Source: Sediminibacterium sp.
GTDB taxonomy: Bacteria; Bacteroidota; Bacteroidia; Chitinophagales; Chitinophagaceae
NCBI GenBank assembly: GCA_027490265.1
Contig: JAIXYL010000002.1
Coordinates: 1-64,000, forward strand
Direction of reading: 5' to 3'
Length of the DNA stretch: 64,000 bases
How positions within the stretch are numbered: position 1 is the stretch's first letter; each line of letters begins with the position of its first letter. The notes beneath the pieces are model-generated. The model ran no database searches, had not been told where the DNA came from, and was given only the letters and a program-made list of their open reading frames with translations. This document shows positions 20,106 through 30,250 of the stretch, in pieces. Both the position numbers and the translations under genes were made by a program.

Positions 20106-20534
20106 ATGAATAAAGTCAGTGATATCCTTTCCAGAAAAGGCGCCAACGTTGCAAGTGTTGGCCCAGATACTTCAGTAATTGACGCCCTTCGTTTAATGGC
20201 AGAAAAAAACATCGGTTCAGTGGTGGTGTCTAGTAACGACCGCTTTTTAGGGATTTTAACCGAACGAGATTATTCTAGAAAAGTCATTTTGATGGGCAGA
20301 CACTCTAGTGAAACACCAGTCAGCGAAATCATGAGTGCAGATTTTCCTGCTATAAGCAAAGACGATACCGTTGCACATTGTATGCAACTGATGAGTACCA
20401 AACATATTCGATATTTACCAGTGATGGAGAATAATCAGTTGGTAGGTATTATCAGCATGAACGATGTGGTAACTGAAACCATTCTTAATCAACAAGAAAC
20501 CATTTCTCAGTTAGAAAACTACTTGCAGTCTTAA
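20106..20534 (+). CDS. CBS-domain pair protein
   Basis: VSDILSRKGANVASVGPDTSVIDALRLMAEKNIGSVVV...GILTERDYSRKVILMGRHSSETPVSEIM. Confidence 0.88.
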   Translation: MNKVSDILSRKGANVASVGPDTSVIDALRLMAEKNIGSVVVSSNDRFLGILTERDYSRKVILMGRHSSETPVSEIMSADFPAISKDDTVAHCMQLMSTKHIRYLPVMENNQLVGIISMNDVVTETILNQQETISQLENYLQS

Positions 20535-20657
20535 CGACTACCGTCCTTCAGCCTATGACAGCTTTGATTGAGTTTTAAAGCCCATTATCAAAGATTCTGT
20601 TAAATCAATCAATGCTATCAATCCTTTGTATAAATTGTTCGACCAAAACCACAAAAA

Positions 20658-23228
20658 ATGAAAAAACATCTTATTGGCACTGCGTTGCTTATGATTGGCG
20701 TTAGTAGCATCCTATGTGCACAAACACCAGCAGCCCCAGTGAAGCCAGCTGGCGGCGATTCAGCAAAAACAGCTGCGCCTAAAAAACCTTCTGTTGCAGA
20801 CAAAACAAAAGGGAATAAGAAAATAGAAGGCTTGTTTACCATTTATCAAGACACTGCAACTGGTAGTTTGCAAATGTATGTTCGTAAGGATCAATTAGAT
20901 AAAGAATTCATTTATCAAAGTTTTTCCATCAGTGGACCAACTACCTTGTTTTTGAATCAAAGCATGCATCGCAATACATCGGTGTATAAAATTAAACGTG
21001 CTTATGATAAGTTGGAATTTTCTGAAGTCAATACCAACTTTTTCTATGATGAAAACAATCCTGTGAGCAAGTCTGCCAATGTAGACAAGCCTGAAGCTGT
21101 ATTCTTCAATGACAAATTCAGCATTGAAGACGAGAACGGTTATTTGGTTAGTGTAGACGGTTTGTTTTTAAGTGAAAAAATGGATCCAGTTAAGCCACAA
21201 ATGGCGCCAAGTCCGATGGCCATGTTCATGTTTAATTTAGGTGGTTTAAATCCAACCAAATCTAAATACGTTGAAGTGCGTTCTTACCCAAATAATACGG
21301 ATATCGTTGTAGACTTATCCTATGATAATCCCAGCACAATGGCAACCGGTGGTCCAGATGTGGTTGATCCTAGATACGTGCGTGTTAGAATGCAGCACAG
21401 TTTCTTAGAAATGCCAAAAAATGATTTTAGAGCCAGAAGAGACGATCCAAGAGTGGGATATTTCATGCAACAGCGCACCAATATGACCAGCATTAATGTG
21501 ACGCCTTATAAAGACATGATCAATCGTTGGTATCTTAAGAAAAAAGATCCAAGTGCCGCATTGAGTGAACCAGTAGAACCAATCGTATTTTGGATTGAGA
21601 ATACCACACCATTAGAATACAGACAAACCATCATGGAGGCTGGATTAAAATGGAATGAGGCATTTGAAAAAGCAGGCTTTAGAAATGCAGTGCAAATGAA
21701 AATAATGCCCGATGATGCTAAATGGGATCCAGCCGATATTCGTTATAACGTGATTCGTTGGGTATCATCTGCTCAACCATCTTATGGGGCCATTGGACCA
21801 AGTTTTGTTAATCCAAGAACAGGTCAAATATTGGGCTCTGATATTACCGTTGAGTGGTTCTCAGGCAGTGCTACCCCTATTAGTGATGAATTATTCAATG
21901 GCCCATCAATGCCACATTTAATTTTCCCAGGTATGGAGCACCAGCAGCATTATCATTGCAATATTGGTGCTGAATTAAAAATGCAATACACTGCTGGATT
22001 AACCACGTTAGAAGCAACTGGTGCAACCAATGCAGACATCAAAGAAATGCATCAGCAGTTTTTGACTTATTTGATCATGCATGAAATGGGTCATACACTT
22101 GGCTTGAATCACAATATGAAGAGCAGTCAAATGTTGTCACCTTCAGAAGTGCATAATACTTCCATTACTCGTAAGATTGGTTTGATTGGATCAGTGATGG
22201 ATTATCCAGCCATCAATGTATCACTAGATCGTTCAAAGCAAGGGGATTATTATACCACGAAAGCAGGTCCTTATGATATTTGGGCCATTGAATTTGGGTA
22301 TACACCATTCAGTGAATCTGAGGAAGAAGCCATGCTCAATAAAATTTTATCAAGAAGCAATGACCCTAAGTTGGCATTCGGCAATGATGGGGATGATATG
22401 CGTGCACCGGGCAAAGCGATGGATCCAAGAGTGAATGTAAACGATATGAGCAGCGATGCCATTGCATATGCAGAGGAACGTTTTAAATTGGTCAATAATA
22501 TCATGGGCAAGTTGTTGCAGAAGTATACCAAGCCAGGACAGTCTTATGCAGAACTTAGGTCAAGATATGGCGCATTGCAAGGTCAACGAAATGCCATGAT
22601 TAGTGCAGTGAGCCGTTATATTGGTGGCGTGTACATCGATAGAAGTTTTCCTGAACAAAATTCTGGCTCAAAGCCCTACACACCTGCACCATTGGCCACA
22701 CAAAAGAAGGCAATAGAAGTCTTGAATAAATATGTGTTTGCGCCGAACGCATTTGATGCAGACACGCCGTTATTCCCTTACCTCCAAATGCAACGCAGAG
22801 GCTTTAATCAACCTGGAAACGGAGAAGACTATAAAGTGACCAGCAATTTCTTGGGCTTGCAATTGAATGGCGCATTGGCGCATATTTTAAATTCAGTAAC
22901 CTTACAAAGAATCAATAACACGCGTTTGTATGGCAACGAATATGGCGTTGTAGAAGTAATGGGTGATTTAGTGAAAGGTATTTTTGATGCAGACATCAAC
23001 ACCAATGTGAACATGTATCGCCGTTATGTACAAATTAGTTTTGTAAAAGGTGCTGCAAGTTTATTGTCACCGACTGCGCCTTTAGATGATGTATCTAAGT
23101 CTGCTACGTTGTATACATTGAAAAAATTAAGAACCAAATTAGCCACTGCTGTGTCACCTAATGAAGACACCAAAGCACATAGAGCACATTTGTTGTTCAT
23201 TATTGACAAAGCGTTGAAAGTAGATTAA
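20658..23228 (+). CDS. Secreted zinc-dependent metalloprotease (DUF5117/DUF5118-type)
   Basis: Signal peptide; metzincin motif HEMGHTLGLNHN; downstream SVMDYPAINV. Confidence 0.88.
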   Translation: MKKHLIGTALLMIGVSSILCAQTPAAPVKPAGGDSAKTAAPKKPSVADKTKGNKKIEGLFTIYQDTATGSLQMYVRKDQLDKEFIYQSFSISGPTTLFLNQSMHRNTSVYKIKRAYDKLEFSEVNTNFFYDENNPVSKSANVDKPEAVFFNDKFSIEDENGYLVSVDGLFLSEKMDPVKPQMAPSPMAMFMFNLGGLNPTKSKYVEVRSYPNNTDIVVDLSYDNPSTMATGGPDVVDPRYVRVRMQHSFLEMPKNDFRARRDDPRVGYFMQQRTNMTSINVTPYKDMINRWYLKKKDPSAALSEPVEPIVFWIENTTPLEYRQTIMEAGLKWNEAFEKAGFRNAVQMKIMPDDAKWDPADIRYNVIRWVSSAQPSYGAIGPSFVNPRTGQILGSDITVEWFSGSATPISDELFNGPSMPHLIFPGMEHQQHYHCNIGAELKMQYTAGLTTLEATGATNADIKEMHQQFLTYLIMHEMGHTLGLNHNMKSSQMLSPSEVHNTSITRKIGLIGSVMDYPAINVSLDRSKQGDYYTTKAGPYDIWAIEFGYTPFSESEEEAMLNKILSRSNDPKLAFGNDGDDMRAPGKAMDPRVNVNDMSSDAIAYAEERFKLVNNIMGKLLQKYTKPGQSYAELRSRYGALQGQRNAMISAVSRYIGGVYIDRSFPEQNSGSKPYTPAPLATQKKAIEVLNKYVFAPNAFDADTPLFPYLQMQRRGFNQPGNGEDYKVTSNFLGLQLNGALAHILNSVTLQRINNTRLYGNEYGVVEVMGDLVKGIFDADINTNVNMYRRYVQISFVKGAASLLSPTAPLDDVSKSATLYTLKKLRTKLATAVSPNEDTKAHRAHLLFIIDKALKVD

Positions 23229-23245
23229 TTCAATTGGCTGTCAAG

Positions 23246-23284
23246 AAAAATCCCGTTCAAGTAAAATACTGAACGGGATTTTTT
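23246..23284. terminator. Bidirectional terminator between convergent genes
   Basis: AAAATCCCGTTCA / TGAACGGGATTTT perfect 13-bp stem. Confidence 0.85.
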
Positions 23285-23322
23285 ATGTCTTAGATTATTG
23301 GTGGATCAATGCTGTTGTAACC

Positions 23323-23643
23323 TCAAGACCGCTTGGTTTTTTTCAAAGGGGCTTTAAGCAGGTCTTTATTTTCTTTGTAACGCATATCGGGCGTGCCGTC
23401 TGCTTTTTTTGGACCAGGTGCAATCGCTTTTAATCGATCTTTATTCGCTTTATAGCGCATATCCATGGAGCCATCTGCTTTGGTAGGATGGGCCACGGAA
23501 GCATTTTTACCATTGGGCTGAATGCCCTTTTGTAAGATTTGAATTTTTTTTATGTCTTCAGGTTTTTGACTGGATTTAGTTTGGGCCACAAGTGGACCCA
23601 ACCATAGAAAACCAAATAAGCCTAAAAAAGACAATTTAAACAT
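23323..23643 (-). CDS. Small secreted protein with ADGxxDMRYKxNKDxLKA repeats
   Basis: Signal peptide MFKLSFLGLFGFLWLGPLVAQ; two ~20-aa repeats. Confidence 0.65.
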   Translation of the reverse strand: MFKLSFLGLFGFLWLGPLVAQTKSSQKPEDIKKIQILQKGIQPNGKNASVAHPTKADGSMDMRYKANKDRLKAIAPGPKKADGTPDMRYKENKDLLKAPLKKTKRS

Positions 23644-23685
23644 GGTTGCGGTTTTGAATGCTAAACTTTTTTAGCATTGTATCAC

Positions 23686-24105
23686 TTAAAATCGGCGAAT
23701 GGGTTGTGCCACTCTGGCTTCCTTCCGTTCCATATTGTTTGAAGGAGATTTATAACCAACAGACCCCTCTCTGATGGCGGCTCCACCAGGACCAGCTTTG
23801 TATTTGGCTTCTGGATTTACATTGGCAGCATTGTTTTGCAAGAATTGCATACGCTTGCGAATGCGGTCCATATTTTCTTTATTACGTTTCGCTTTTTCAG
23901 CTTCTGTTAATACTGGACCCGTATTTTTTTCTTTTTTACCCATTGAAAGCGCTTTTGCTCTTTCGGCTTTGTTGGCCATGATTTGTGCTTCCATTGCTTT
24001 CTTTTGGGCACGCATGGCTCTTTCCACTCTTGGGTCATAGGATTGTGCGTAACCGGATAGGCCAATCAAGCACCCTAATAAAAGGCATAAAGGCTTTCTT
24101 TTCAT
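23686..24105 (-). CDS. Small secreted, basic/coiled-coil hypothetical protein
   Basis: MKRKPLCLLLGCLIGLSGYAQSYDPRVERAMRAQKKAMEAQIMANKAERAKAL. Confidence 0.65.
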   Translation of the reverse strand: MKRKPLCLLLGCLIGLSGYAQSYDPRVERAMRAQKKAMEAQIMANKAERAKALSMGKKEKNTGPVLTEAEKAKRNKENMDRIRKRMQFLQNNAANVNPEAKYKAGPGGAAIREGSVGYKSPSNNMERKEARVAQPIRRF

Positions 24106-24210
24106 AAGAAAATGATCATTGGAACGCTAAAATAGTTATTTTTTTATATAAATGCAAGCATTCAAACAGATTTTTGATGGATAAAACCTGTTAAAATTCC
24201 CAAGATTCTA

Positions 24211-24218
24211 TACCTTTG
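24211..24218 (+). promoter_or_regulatory. Promoter -7 box (TACCTTTG) for rpsA
   Basis: TACCTTTG 30 nt before ATG; -33 box not clear. Confidence 0.55.
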
Positions 24219-24247
24219 CACCCCGATTAAAACCATCGGGTTATTGT

Positions 24248-26137
24248 ATGATATTATTTAACAAACAACTAAACGCAGATGCTCAGGAGAGCGCAGCCGC
24301 TTCAGAAGCCGCTACCGTTCCTACTGCGACAACAAATGCACCTGAAGTGGTAACTGCTCACGACGACTTCGATTGGTCAATTGACAAAAGAAATGTGAGT
24401 CATTATGCAGAATCAGAGCGTGTTAAGTACGACAAAGTGTACGACAACACATTCATTCAAATTGAAGATGGCGAAATCATCAGAGGCGGCGTTGTTGCCT
24501 TAACTAAAACAGATGTTGTGGTTAACATTGGTTTTAAAAGTGATGGTTTGGTATCATTAAACGAATTCCGTGATTTGCCAGGTTTGGCGGTAGGGGATGA
24601 AGTAGAAGTAATGGTAGTAGAAAAAGAAGACCGTTCTGGTAATCTTCACTTAAGCCGTAAATCTGCTCGCATTTACCGTGCTTGGGAAAGAATTGTGGAA
24701 GTACACAAGACTGGTGAAGTTGTTACAGGTACTGTAACAAGCAAAACCAAAGGTGGATTAATTGTAGACGTATTTGGTATGGAAACTTTCTTACCAGGGT
24801 CTCAAATTGATGTAAAACCTGTAACCGACTACGATCAGTTTGTAGGTAAAACAATGGAATTCAAAGTGGTGAAAATCAACGAAACCATTAAGAACGCCGT
24901 TGTATCTCATAAAGCATTAATTGAAAGTGATATTGAAGCACAACGTGCAGAAATCATGAGTAAGTTAGAGAAAGGTCAAGTACTAGAAGGTATTGTGAAG
25001 AACATTACTGATTTCGGTGCATTTATGGACTTAGGTGGATTAGATGGTTTATTATACATCACAGATATTTCATGGGGTAGAATCTCTCACCCAAGTGAAG
25101 TGGTGAAAATGGATCAGAAATTACAAGTGGTTGTATTAGACTTTGATGATGATAAAAAGCGTATCAGTCTTGGTTTAAAACAATTGACGCCACATCCATG
25201 GGATGTATTACCTGAAGGCTTAGCTGAAGGTTCTGTTGTGAAAGGTAAAGTGGTAAATATTGAAGATTACGGTGCATTCCTTGAAATTCAACCTGGTGTT
25301 GAAGGCTTGGTACACGTATCTGAAATCACTTGGGCTAACACACCAATCAATGCGAAGGAATTCTTCAAATTAGGTGATGAGCACGAAGCGAAAGTGGTTA
25401 CTTTAGATAAGGATGCGCGCAAAATGAGCTTAAGCATTAAGCAAATGACGCAGGATCCTTGGAACACCATTGAAAACAAGTTCCCAGAAAACAGCAAACA
25501 CAAAGGTTTGGTGAAAAACATCACCCCTTACGGTGTATTTGTTGAATTGGAGCCAGGTATTGGTGGCATGATTCATATCAGCGACTTAAGCTGGTTGAAG
25601 CGTTTCAATCACCCAACTGATTACACCAAAGTGGCTGAAACCATTGACGTGATTATTTTAAGCATTGATAAAGAGAATCGCAAGCTTCAATTGGGTCACA
25701 AACAATTGGAAGAAGATCCTTGGAATTCTCTTGAAGAAACTTTCGCTATTGGATCTATCCATGAAGGTACTGTTACCCGTAAGGATGATAAAGGTGCTTT
25801 GGTTCAATTACAGTATGGTTTAGAAGGTTTTGCGCCTAACCGTCACTTAAACAAAGAAGATGGTTCTCAGGTAAAAGCCGATGAAACAGCTCAGTTTGTA
25901 GTCATTGAATTTGATCGCAACGAGAAGCGTATTGTATTAAGCCACGCGCGCATTTGGGAACAGCATATTGCTGAAGAAAAAGAAGCAGCGAAGAAAGAAG
26001 CGAAAGCTGAATCTGATAACACCAAGAAAGCGGTAAAAAATATCCAAGCAAAGGTTGAAAAAGCTACCTTGGGTGATTTAGGCGCATTGGCTGAAATCAA
26101 GGCAAAATTGCAGGAAGGAGAGGGTGATACCAAGTAA
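24248..26137 (+). CDS. rpsA: 30S ribosomal protein S1 (multiple S1 domains)
   Basis: Repeated S1 motifs: GIVKNITDFGAFMDLGGLDGLLYITDISWGRISHPSE; GKVVNIEDYGAFLEIQPGVEGLVHVSEITW; GLVKNITPYGVFVELEPGIGGMIHISDLSW. Confidence 0.97.
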   Translation: MILFNKQLNADAQESAAASEAATVPTATTNAPEVVTAHDDFDWSIDKRNVSHYAESERVKYDKVYDNTFIQIEDGEIIRGGVVALTKTDVVVNIGFKSDGLVSLNEFRDLPGLAVGDEVEVMVVEKEDRSGNLHLSRKSARIYRAWERIVEVHKTGEVVTGTVTSKTKGGLIVDVFGMETFLPGSQIDVKPVTDYDQFVGKTMEFKVVKINETIKNAVVSHKALIESDIEAQRAEIMSKLEKGQVLEGIVKNITDFGAFMDLGGLDGLLYITDISWGRISHPSEVVKMDQKLQVVVLDFDDDKKRISLGLKQLTPHPWDVLPEGLAEGSVVKGKVVNIEDYGAFLEIQPGVEGLVHVSEITWANTPINAKEFFKLGDEHEAKVVTLDKDARKMSLSIKQMTQDPWNTIENKFPENSKHKGLVKNITPYGVFVELEPGIGGMIHISDLSWLKRFNHPTDYTKVAETIDVIILSIDKENRKLQLGHKQLEEDPWNSLEETFAIGSIHEGTVTRKDDKGALVQLQYGLEGFAPNRHLNKEDGSQVKADETAQFVVIEFDRNEKRIVLSHARIWEQHIAEEKEAAKKEAKAESDNTKKAVKNIQAKVEKATLGDLGALAEIKAKLQEGEGDTK

Positions 26138-26160
26138 TATCACCTGAAGTTGTAATAGAA

Positions 26161-26197
26161 AAGGCTGTCCGGTTGTAAAACGCTGGACGGCCTTTTT
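26161..26197 (+). terminator. Terminator after rpsA
   Basis: AAGGCTGTCCGG...CTGGACGGCCTT + TTT. Confidence 0.8.
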
Positions 26198-26279
26198 AGC
26201 TATAAATTAACGCCCACATGGGTGTTTTGATAAAATCCCTTCTTAAATTGCCATTTTATACGTAATTTCGCCAACTTCT

Positions 26280-27086
26280 ATGGGTAGAATTGTAACTGTT
26301 TTATTGTTGACCGTTTTTTTAGGCACAGCTTGTACAACCAAGTTTGCTAAAATCATGAAGAGTAAGGACTATGAGTACAAGTACAAAATGGCCGAACAAT
26401 ATTATGCGAACAAAAAATACGAAGAAGCCTTAAAGCTCTTTGATGACATTTTTCCATATTTAAAAGGGTCACCACGATACGAGGATTTGTATTATAAATA
26501 CGCATACGCCTACTACCATATCAAGGATTACTTGAATGCGGAAAATATGTTTAAAAGCTTCGTGGAAAATTTTCCAGCGAGCACCAAAAGTCAGGATTGT
26601 GAATACATGCGGGCTTATTGCTTTTTTAAGCAGTCGCCAAAAGTAGAGTTGGATCAAACCAATACTACAAAAACCATGGGGTTGATGCAGGCATTTATCA
26701 GCACGCACCCTACTTCACCTAGAGTAAAGGAAGCGACTGATATCATTGATTTGTGCAGAGAGAAATTAGAGCGTAAAGAATTTTTGAGCGCTGAACTTTA
26801 TTATAATTTGGGATTTTATAAAGCGGCTGCCATTGCTTTTAGCAACGTAGCGGATAATTTTCCAGATTCAAAGAAGTCTGATGAATACAAGTTACTCATG
26901 ATTAAGTCTTACTTCAAGTATGCTGAAATGAGTTACGAAGAAAAACAAAAAGAGCGTTATGAAAAAGTTGTTTCAGAATGCAATGAATTTGTTGATCGAT
27001 TTACAGACAGTAAGTTTTTAGAAGAGGTAACCAAGTATAAAACACAAACCCTTAACATACTTAAAAAAACGGGAAAAAATGAGTAA
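26280..27086 (+). CDS. bamD: Outer membrane assembly lipoprotein BamD
   Basis: Lipobox LGTAC; TPR-like YYANKKYEEALKLFDDIFPYLKGSPRYEDLYYKYAYAYYHIKDYLNAENMFKSFVENFPAS. Confidence 0.88.
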   Translation: MGRIVTVLLLTVFLGTACTTKFAKIMKSKDYEYKYKMAEQYYANKKYEEALKLFDDIFPYLKGSPRYEDLYYKYAYAYYHIKDYLNAENMFKSFVENFPASTKSQDCEYMRAYCFFKQSPKVELDQTNTTKTMGLMQAFISTHPTSPRVKEATDIIDLCREKLERKEFLSAELYYNLGFYKAAAIAFSNVADNFPDSKKSDEYKLLMIKSYFKYAEMSYEEKQKERYEKVVSECNEFVDRFTDSKFLEEVTKYKTQTLNILKKTGKNE

Positions 27087-27423
27087 ATTAAGAAGGCAAA
27101 TGAGTGCCAATACCGCTAGTGTGGTAGAAACCAAAAGCCTAATCTCCATAAAAGAGAAAACAGGTAATCTGTATGAGTCAATTGCAATTATTGCAAGAAG
27201 AGCCAATCAGATCAATATTTCTCTTCGTGAAGAATTGCACAACAAGCTTGAAGAGTTTGCCAGTCATACCGACAGCTTAGAAGAAATTCATGAGAACAAA
27301 GAGCAAATTGAAATTTCCCGTGCGTACGAGAAAATGCCCAATCCAGCCATTCTAGCTACAACAGAATTTATGGAAGGTAAAGTGTACCATAGAAGAAATA
27401 TCGATACCGACTTGTTTAGATAA
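27079..27423 (+). CDS. rpoZ: RNA polymerase omega/Rpb6-like subunit
   Basis: GNLYESIAIIARRANQINISLREELHNKLEEF...YEKMPNPAILATTEFMEGKVYHRR; overlaps bamD. Confidence 0.82.
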   Translation: MSKLRRQMSANTASVVETKSLISIKEKTGNLYESIAIIARRANQINISLREELHNKLEEFASHTDSLEEIHENKEQIEISRAYEKMPNPAILATTEFMEGKVYHRRNIDTDLFR

Positions 27424-27447
27424 GCTAATTCTTTCTAAAATGATTTT

Positions 27448-27474
27448 AACGACAGTATTTTACTGTCGTTTTTT
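27448..27474 (+). terminator. Terminator after rpoZ
   Basis: AACGACAGTA-TTT-TACTGTCGTT perfect 10 bp then TTTT. Confidence 0.8.
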
Positions 27475-27509
27475 GTTACTTTTAGTTTTCCTACAAAATT
27501 GCTCAGATT

Positions 27510-28436
27510 ATGCAAAAGCATTGGGTATTGTTTGTGTTTGCCAGTTTAATCACTTTAGCTAAACCCCTTGAGGCGCAAGAGCTTAAAGCTAAAGTCAGTG
27601 TAATGGCTATGCGCGTAGCCACCACAGTTGATAGGAAAATTTTCACAACCCTACAAACGCAACTCAATACTTTCATGAACAATCGCAAATGGACCGGCGA
27701 TGTGTTCAAAGAGAATGAAAAAATTGAATGCAGTTTTATTGTCAATATTGAATCCGCAGTAGAACCTAATATCTATAAAGCCTCTTTAACCGTTCAAGCG
27801 GCCAGACCCGTTTTTAATGCATCTTATCAGGCAGCATTGGTCAACTTTATTGACCCTGAATTAATTTTTAAGTATGTAGAGTTTCAACCTGTAGAATTCA
27901 ATGAAAACAGGATACAAGGAACCGATGCAGCCGTGGCCAATTTAACTGCAGTATTGGCCTACTATGCTTATACCATCATTGGATTAGATTACGATTCTTT
28001 CTCGCCGAAAAGCGGGGAGCCCTATTTCAGAAAGGCCCAAAATATTGTGAACAATGCTCCGGAAGGCTCAAGGATTGCTGGTTGGCGCGTCTTTGATGGC
28101 TTGCGCAATCGGTATTGGTTAAATGATAATTTGATCAACACGAAGTTTAATATTGTGCACGATGTGATTTATACTTATTATAGGGCGGGTTTAGACAAAC
28201 TCATTGAAAACGAGAATGAGGCAAGGGCCAATATCTTACAAGCTTTGATCCAGCTCAATGCCTTTAATAAAGAGAATCCCAATACCATGATACTGCAATT
28301 CTTCATGCAAGGCAAAACCAATGAATTGATTGGAATCTTTAAAAAAGGCGGTCCCGAAGAAAAAGCAAAAGCGGTAGAGATATTATCTGTGTTAGATATT
28401 CCCAATGCCAATAAATATAAAGAGGAATTAAAGTGA
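27510..28436 (+). CDS. DUF4835 family protein (PorD-like, T9SS-associated)
   Basis: QELKAKVSVMAMRVATTVDRKIFTTLQTQLNTFMNNRKWTGDVFKENEKIECSFIVNIES. Confidence 0.8.
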   Translation: MQKHWVLFVFASLITLAKPLEAQELKAKVSVMAMRVATTVDRKIFTTLQTQLNTFMNNRKWTGDVFKENEKIECSFIVNIESAVEPNIYKASLTVQAARPVFNASYQAALVNFIDPELIFKYVEFQPVEFNENRIQGTDAAVANLTAVLAYYAYTIIGLDYDSFSPKSGEPYFRKAQNIVNNAPEGSRIAGWRVFDGLRNRYWLNDNLINTKFNIVHDVIYTYYRAGLDKLIENENEARANILQALIQLNAFNKENPNTMILQFFMQGKTNELIGIFKKGGPEEKAKAVEILSVLDIPNANKYKEELK

Positions 28437-28789
28437 GAAAACTGATCATTGGATGTTTGATTTGTGTTGCAGTGGCTTGCACTGGCGATAAAATTCCAAA
28501 AACTGTATTGCCCATTAAAGACATGTCACTTATTATGTGGGATATGATGAAAATGGATGAATATTTTATTCGGCTGACCACCAAGGATTCGCTCAATAAA
28601 TTGGCCAAAGAAAATATTCGCATGTACGAACAAGTTTTCAAAAGTTATGGGATTGATCGAAAAACATTTTACAATAGTTATGCGTATTATGAATCGCATC
28701 CAGCTCATTATAAAGCATTGATTGACTCAATTGATGCCTTGAGTAACAGACAGAGAGCATTTTTATTAAAACAAACACCTGCAAAATAA
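28433..28789 (+). CDS. DUF4296-type lipoprotein
   Basis: Lipobox VAVACTGD; IWDMMKMDEYF...FYNSYAYYESHPAHYKALIDSIDAL; GTGA overlap with upstream gene. Confidence 0.7.
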   Translation: MRKLIIGCLICVAVACTGDKIPKTVLPIKDMSLIMWDMMKMDEYFIRLTTKDSLNKLAKENIRMYEQVFKSYGIDRKTFYNSYAYYESHPAHYKALIDSIDALSNRQRAFLLKQTPAK

Positions 28790-28791
28790 TC

Positions 28792-29484
28792 ATGAATAAG
28801 GTTTATACAAATGCCATTGAAGCAACTGCCGATATTAAGCATGGTGCTACCATTATGTTGGGCGGTTTTGGATTAAATGGTATACCAGAGAATGCCATTG
28901 CGGCGTTGGTAAAACACCAAGTGCGAGACTTAACTTGTATTTCAAACAATGCAGGGGTAGATGATTTTGGATTGGGCTTATTGCTGCAAACCCGTCAGAT
29001 CAAAAAAATGATCAGCAGTTATGTAGGCGAGAATGCCCTTTTTGAACAACAATTATTGAGTGGTGAATTAGAAGTTGATTTGGTGCCACAAGGCACTTTA
29101 GCAACCAGTATTCAAATGGCTGCCATGGGCATACCGGCCTATTTTACACCGGCCGGGTATGGCACTGAAATAGCATTGGGTAAAGAAGTGCGCGAGTTCA
29201 ATGGTAAAATGTATTTAATGGAAAAAGCCTTGCACGCCAACTTTGCAATTGTAAAAGCATGGAAGGGAGATACAGCAGGCAATTTGGTATTTAGAAAAGC
29301 CACTAGAAATTTTTCAACTTCAATGGCAAAGGCTGGGGATATCACTATTGCAGAAGTAGAGCATTTGGTAGAGCCAGGTCAAATAGATCCTGATGAGGTG
29401 GATGTTGCTGGTGTATACGTGCATCGCATCTTTCAGGGTGTTGATTATCAAAAAAGAATTGAAAGACGTACTACAAAAATCTAG
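28792..29484 (+). CDS. scoA: 3-oxoacid CoA-transferase subunit A
   Basis: IKHGATIMLGGFGLNGIPENAIAALVKHQVRDLTCISNNAGVDDFGLGLLLQTRQIKKMISSYVGEN. Confidence 0.93.
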   Translation: MNKVYTNAIEATADIKHGATIMLGGFGLNGIPENAIAALVKHQVRDLTCISNNAGVDDFGLGLLLQTRQIKKMISSYVGENALFEQQLLSGELEVDLVPQGTLATSIQMAAMGIPAYFTPAGYGTEIALGKEVREFNGKMYLMEKALHANFAIVKAWKGDTAGNLVFRKATRNFSTSMAKAGDITIAEVEHLVEPGQIDPDEVDVAGVYVHRIFQGVDYQKRIERRTTKI

Positions 29485-29514
29485 TTCATTACATTTTTAA
29501 GAACAGTCAATTTT

Positions 29515-30171
29515 ATGGCATTAGATAAATTCGGCATTGCAAAACGTATCGCCAAAGAACTCAAGGATGGCATGTATGTAAACTTGGGTATTGGTATTCC
29601 TACTTTGGTGGCCAATTATATTCCAGCAGATATTTCTGTAGTCTTTCAAAGTGAAAATGGCATATTGGGTATGGGGCCATATCCTGAAGCTTCCGACATT
29701 GATGCAGACCTTATCAATGCAGGGAAAGAAACGGTTACCGTGATACCGGGGGGTGCATTTTTTGACAGTGCAGAAAGTTTTGGAATGATTAGAGCTGGGA
29801 AAATTGACCTGACAGTATTAGGGGCTATGGAAGTTAGTGAGCAAGGGGATATTGCCAACTGGAAGATTCCTGGTAAAATGGTGAAAGGGATGGGAGGGGC
29901 GATGGATTTAGTGGCCAGTGCAAAAAATATCATTGTGGCAATGATGCATACCAATCCAAAAGGAGAGAGTAAATTATTGCCTTCCTGTAGTTTGCCTTTA
30001 ACCGGTGTAGGCTGCGTTAAAAAAGTAGTGACAGAATTAGCTGTGCTAAGCATTACCCCTGATGGATTTTACTTATTAGAGCGCGCTCCTGGTGTTTCAG
30101 TTGAAGAAATCATCGCAAAAACAGCTGGTAAATTAATTGTACCCGATGATGTGCCAGAAATGAACCTATAA
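29515..30171 (+). CDS. scoB: 3-oxoacid CoA-transferase subunit B
   Basis: [47 protein letters not shown]. Confidence 0.93.
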   Translation: MALDKFGIAKRIAKELKDGMYVNLGIGIPTLVANYIPADISVVFQSENGILGMGPYPEASDIDADLINAGKETVTVIPGGAFFDSAESFGMIRAGKIDLTVLGAMEVSEQGDIANWKIPGKMVKGMGGAMDLVASAKNIIVAMMHTNPKGESKLLPSCSLPLTGVGCVKKVVTELAVLSITPDGFYLLERAPGVSVEEIIAKTAGKLIVPDDVPEMNL

Positions 30172-30250
30172 TCTGGTACGATTTGAGAACCATTCTTTAA
30201 AATCTTTGTTTAAGAAATACATCTATTCATCAAACTTTAAAATATACAAA

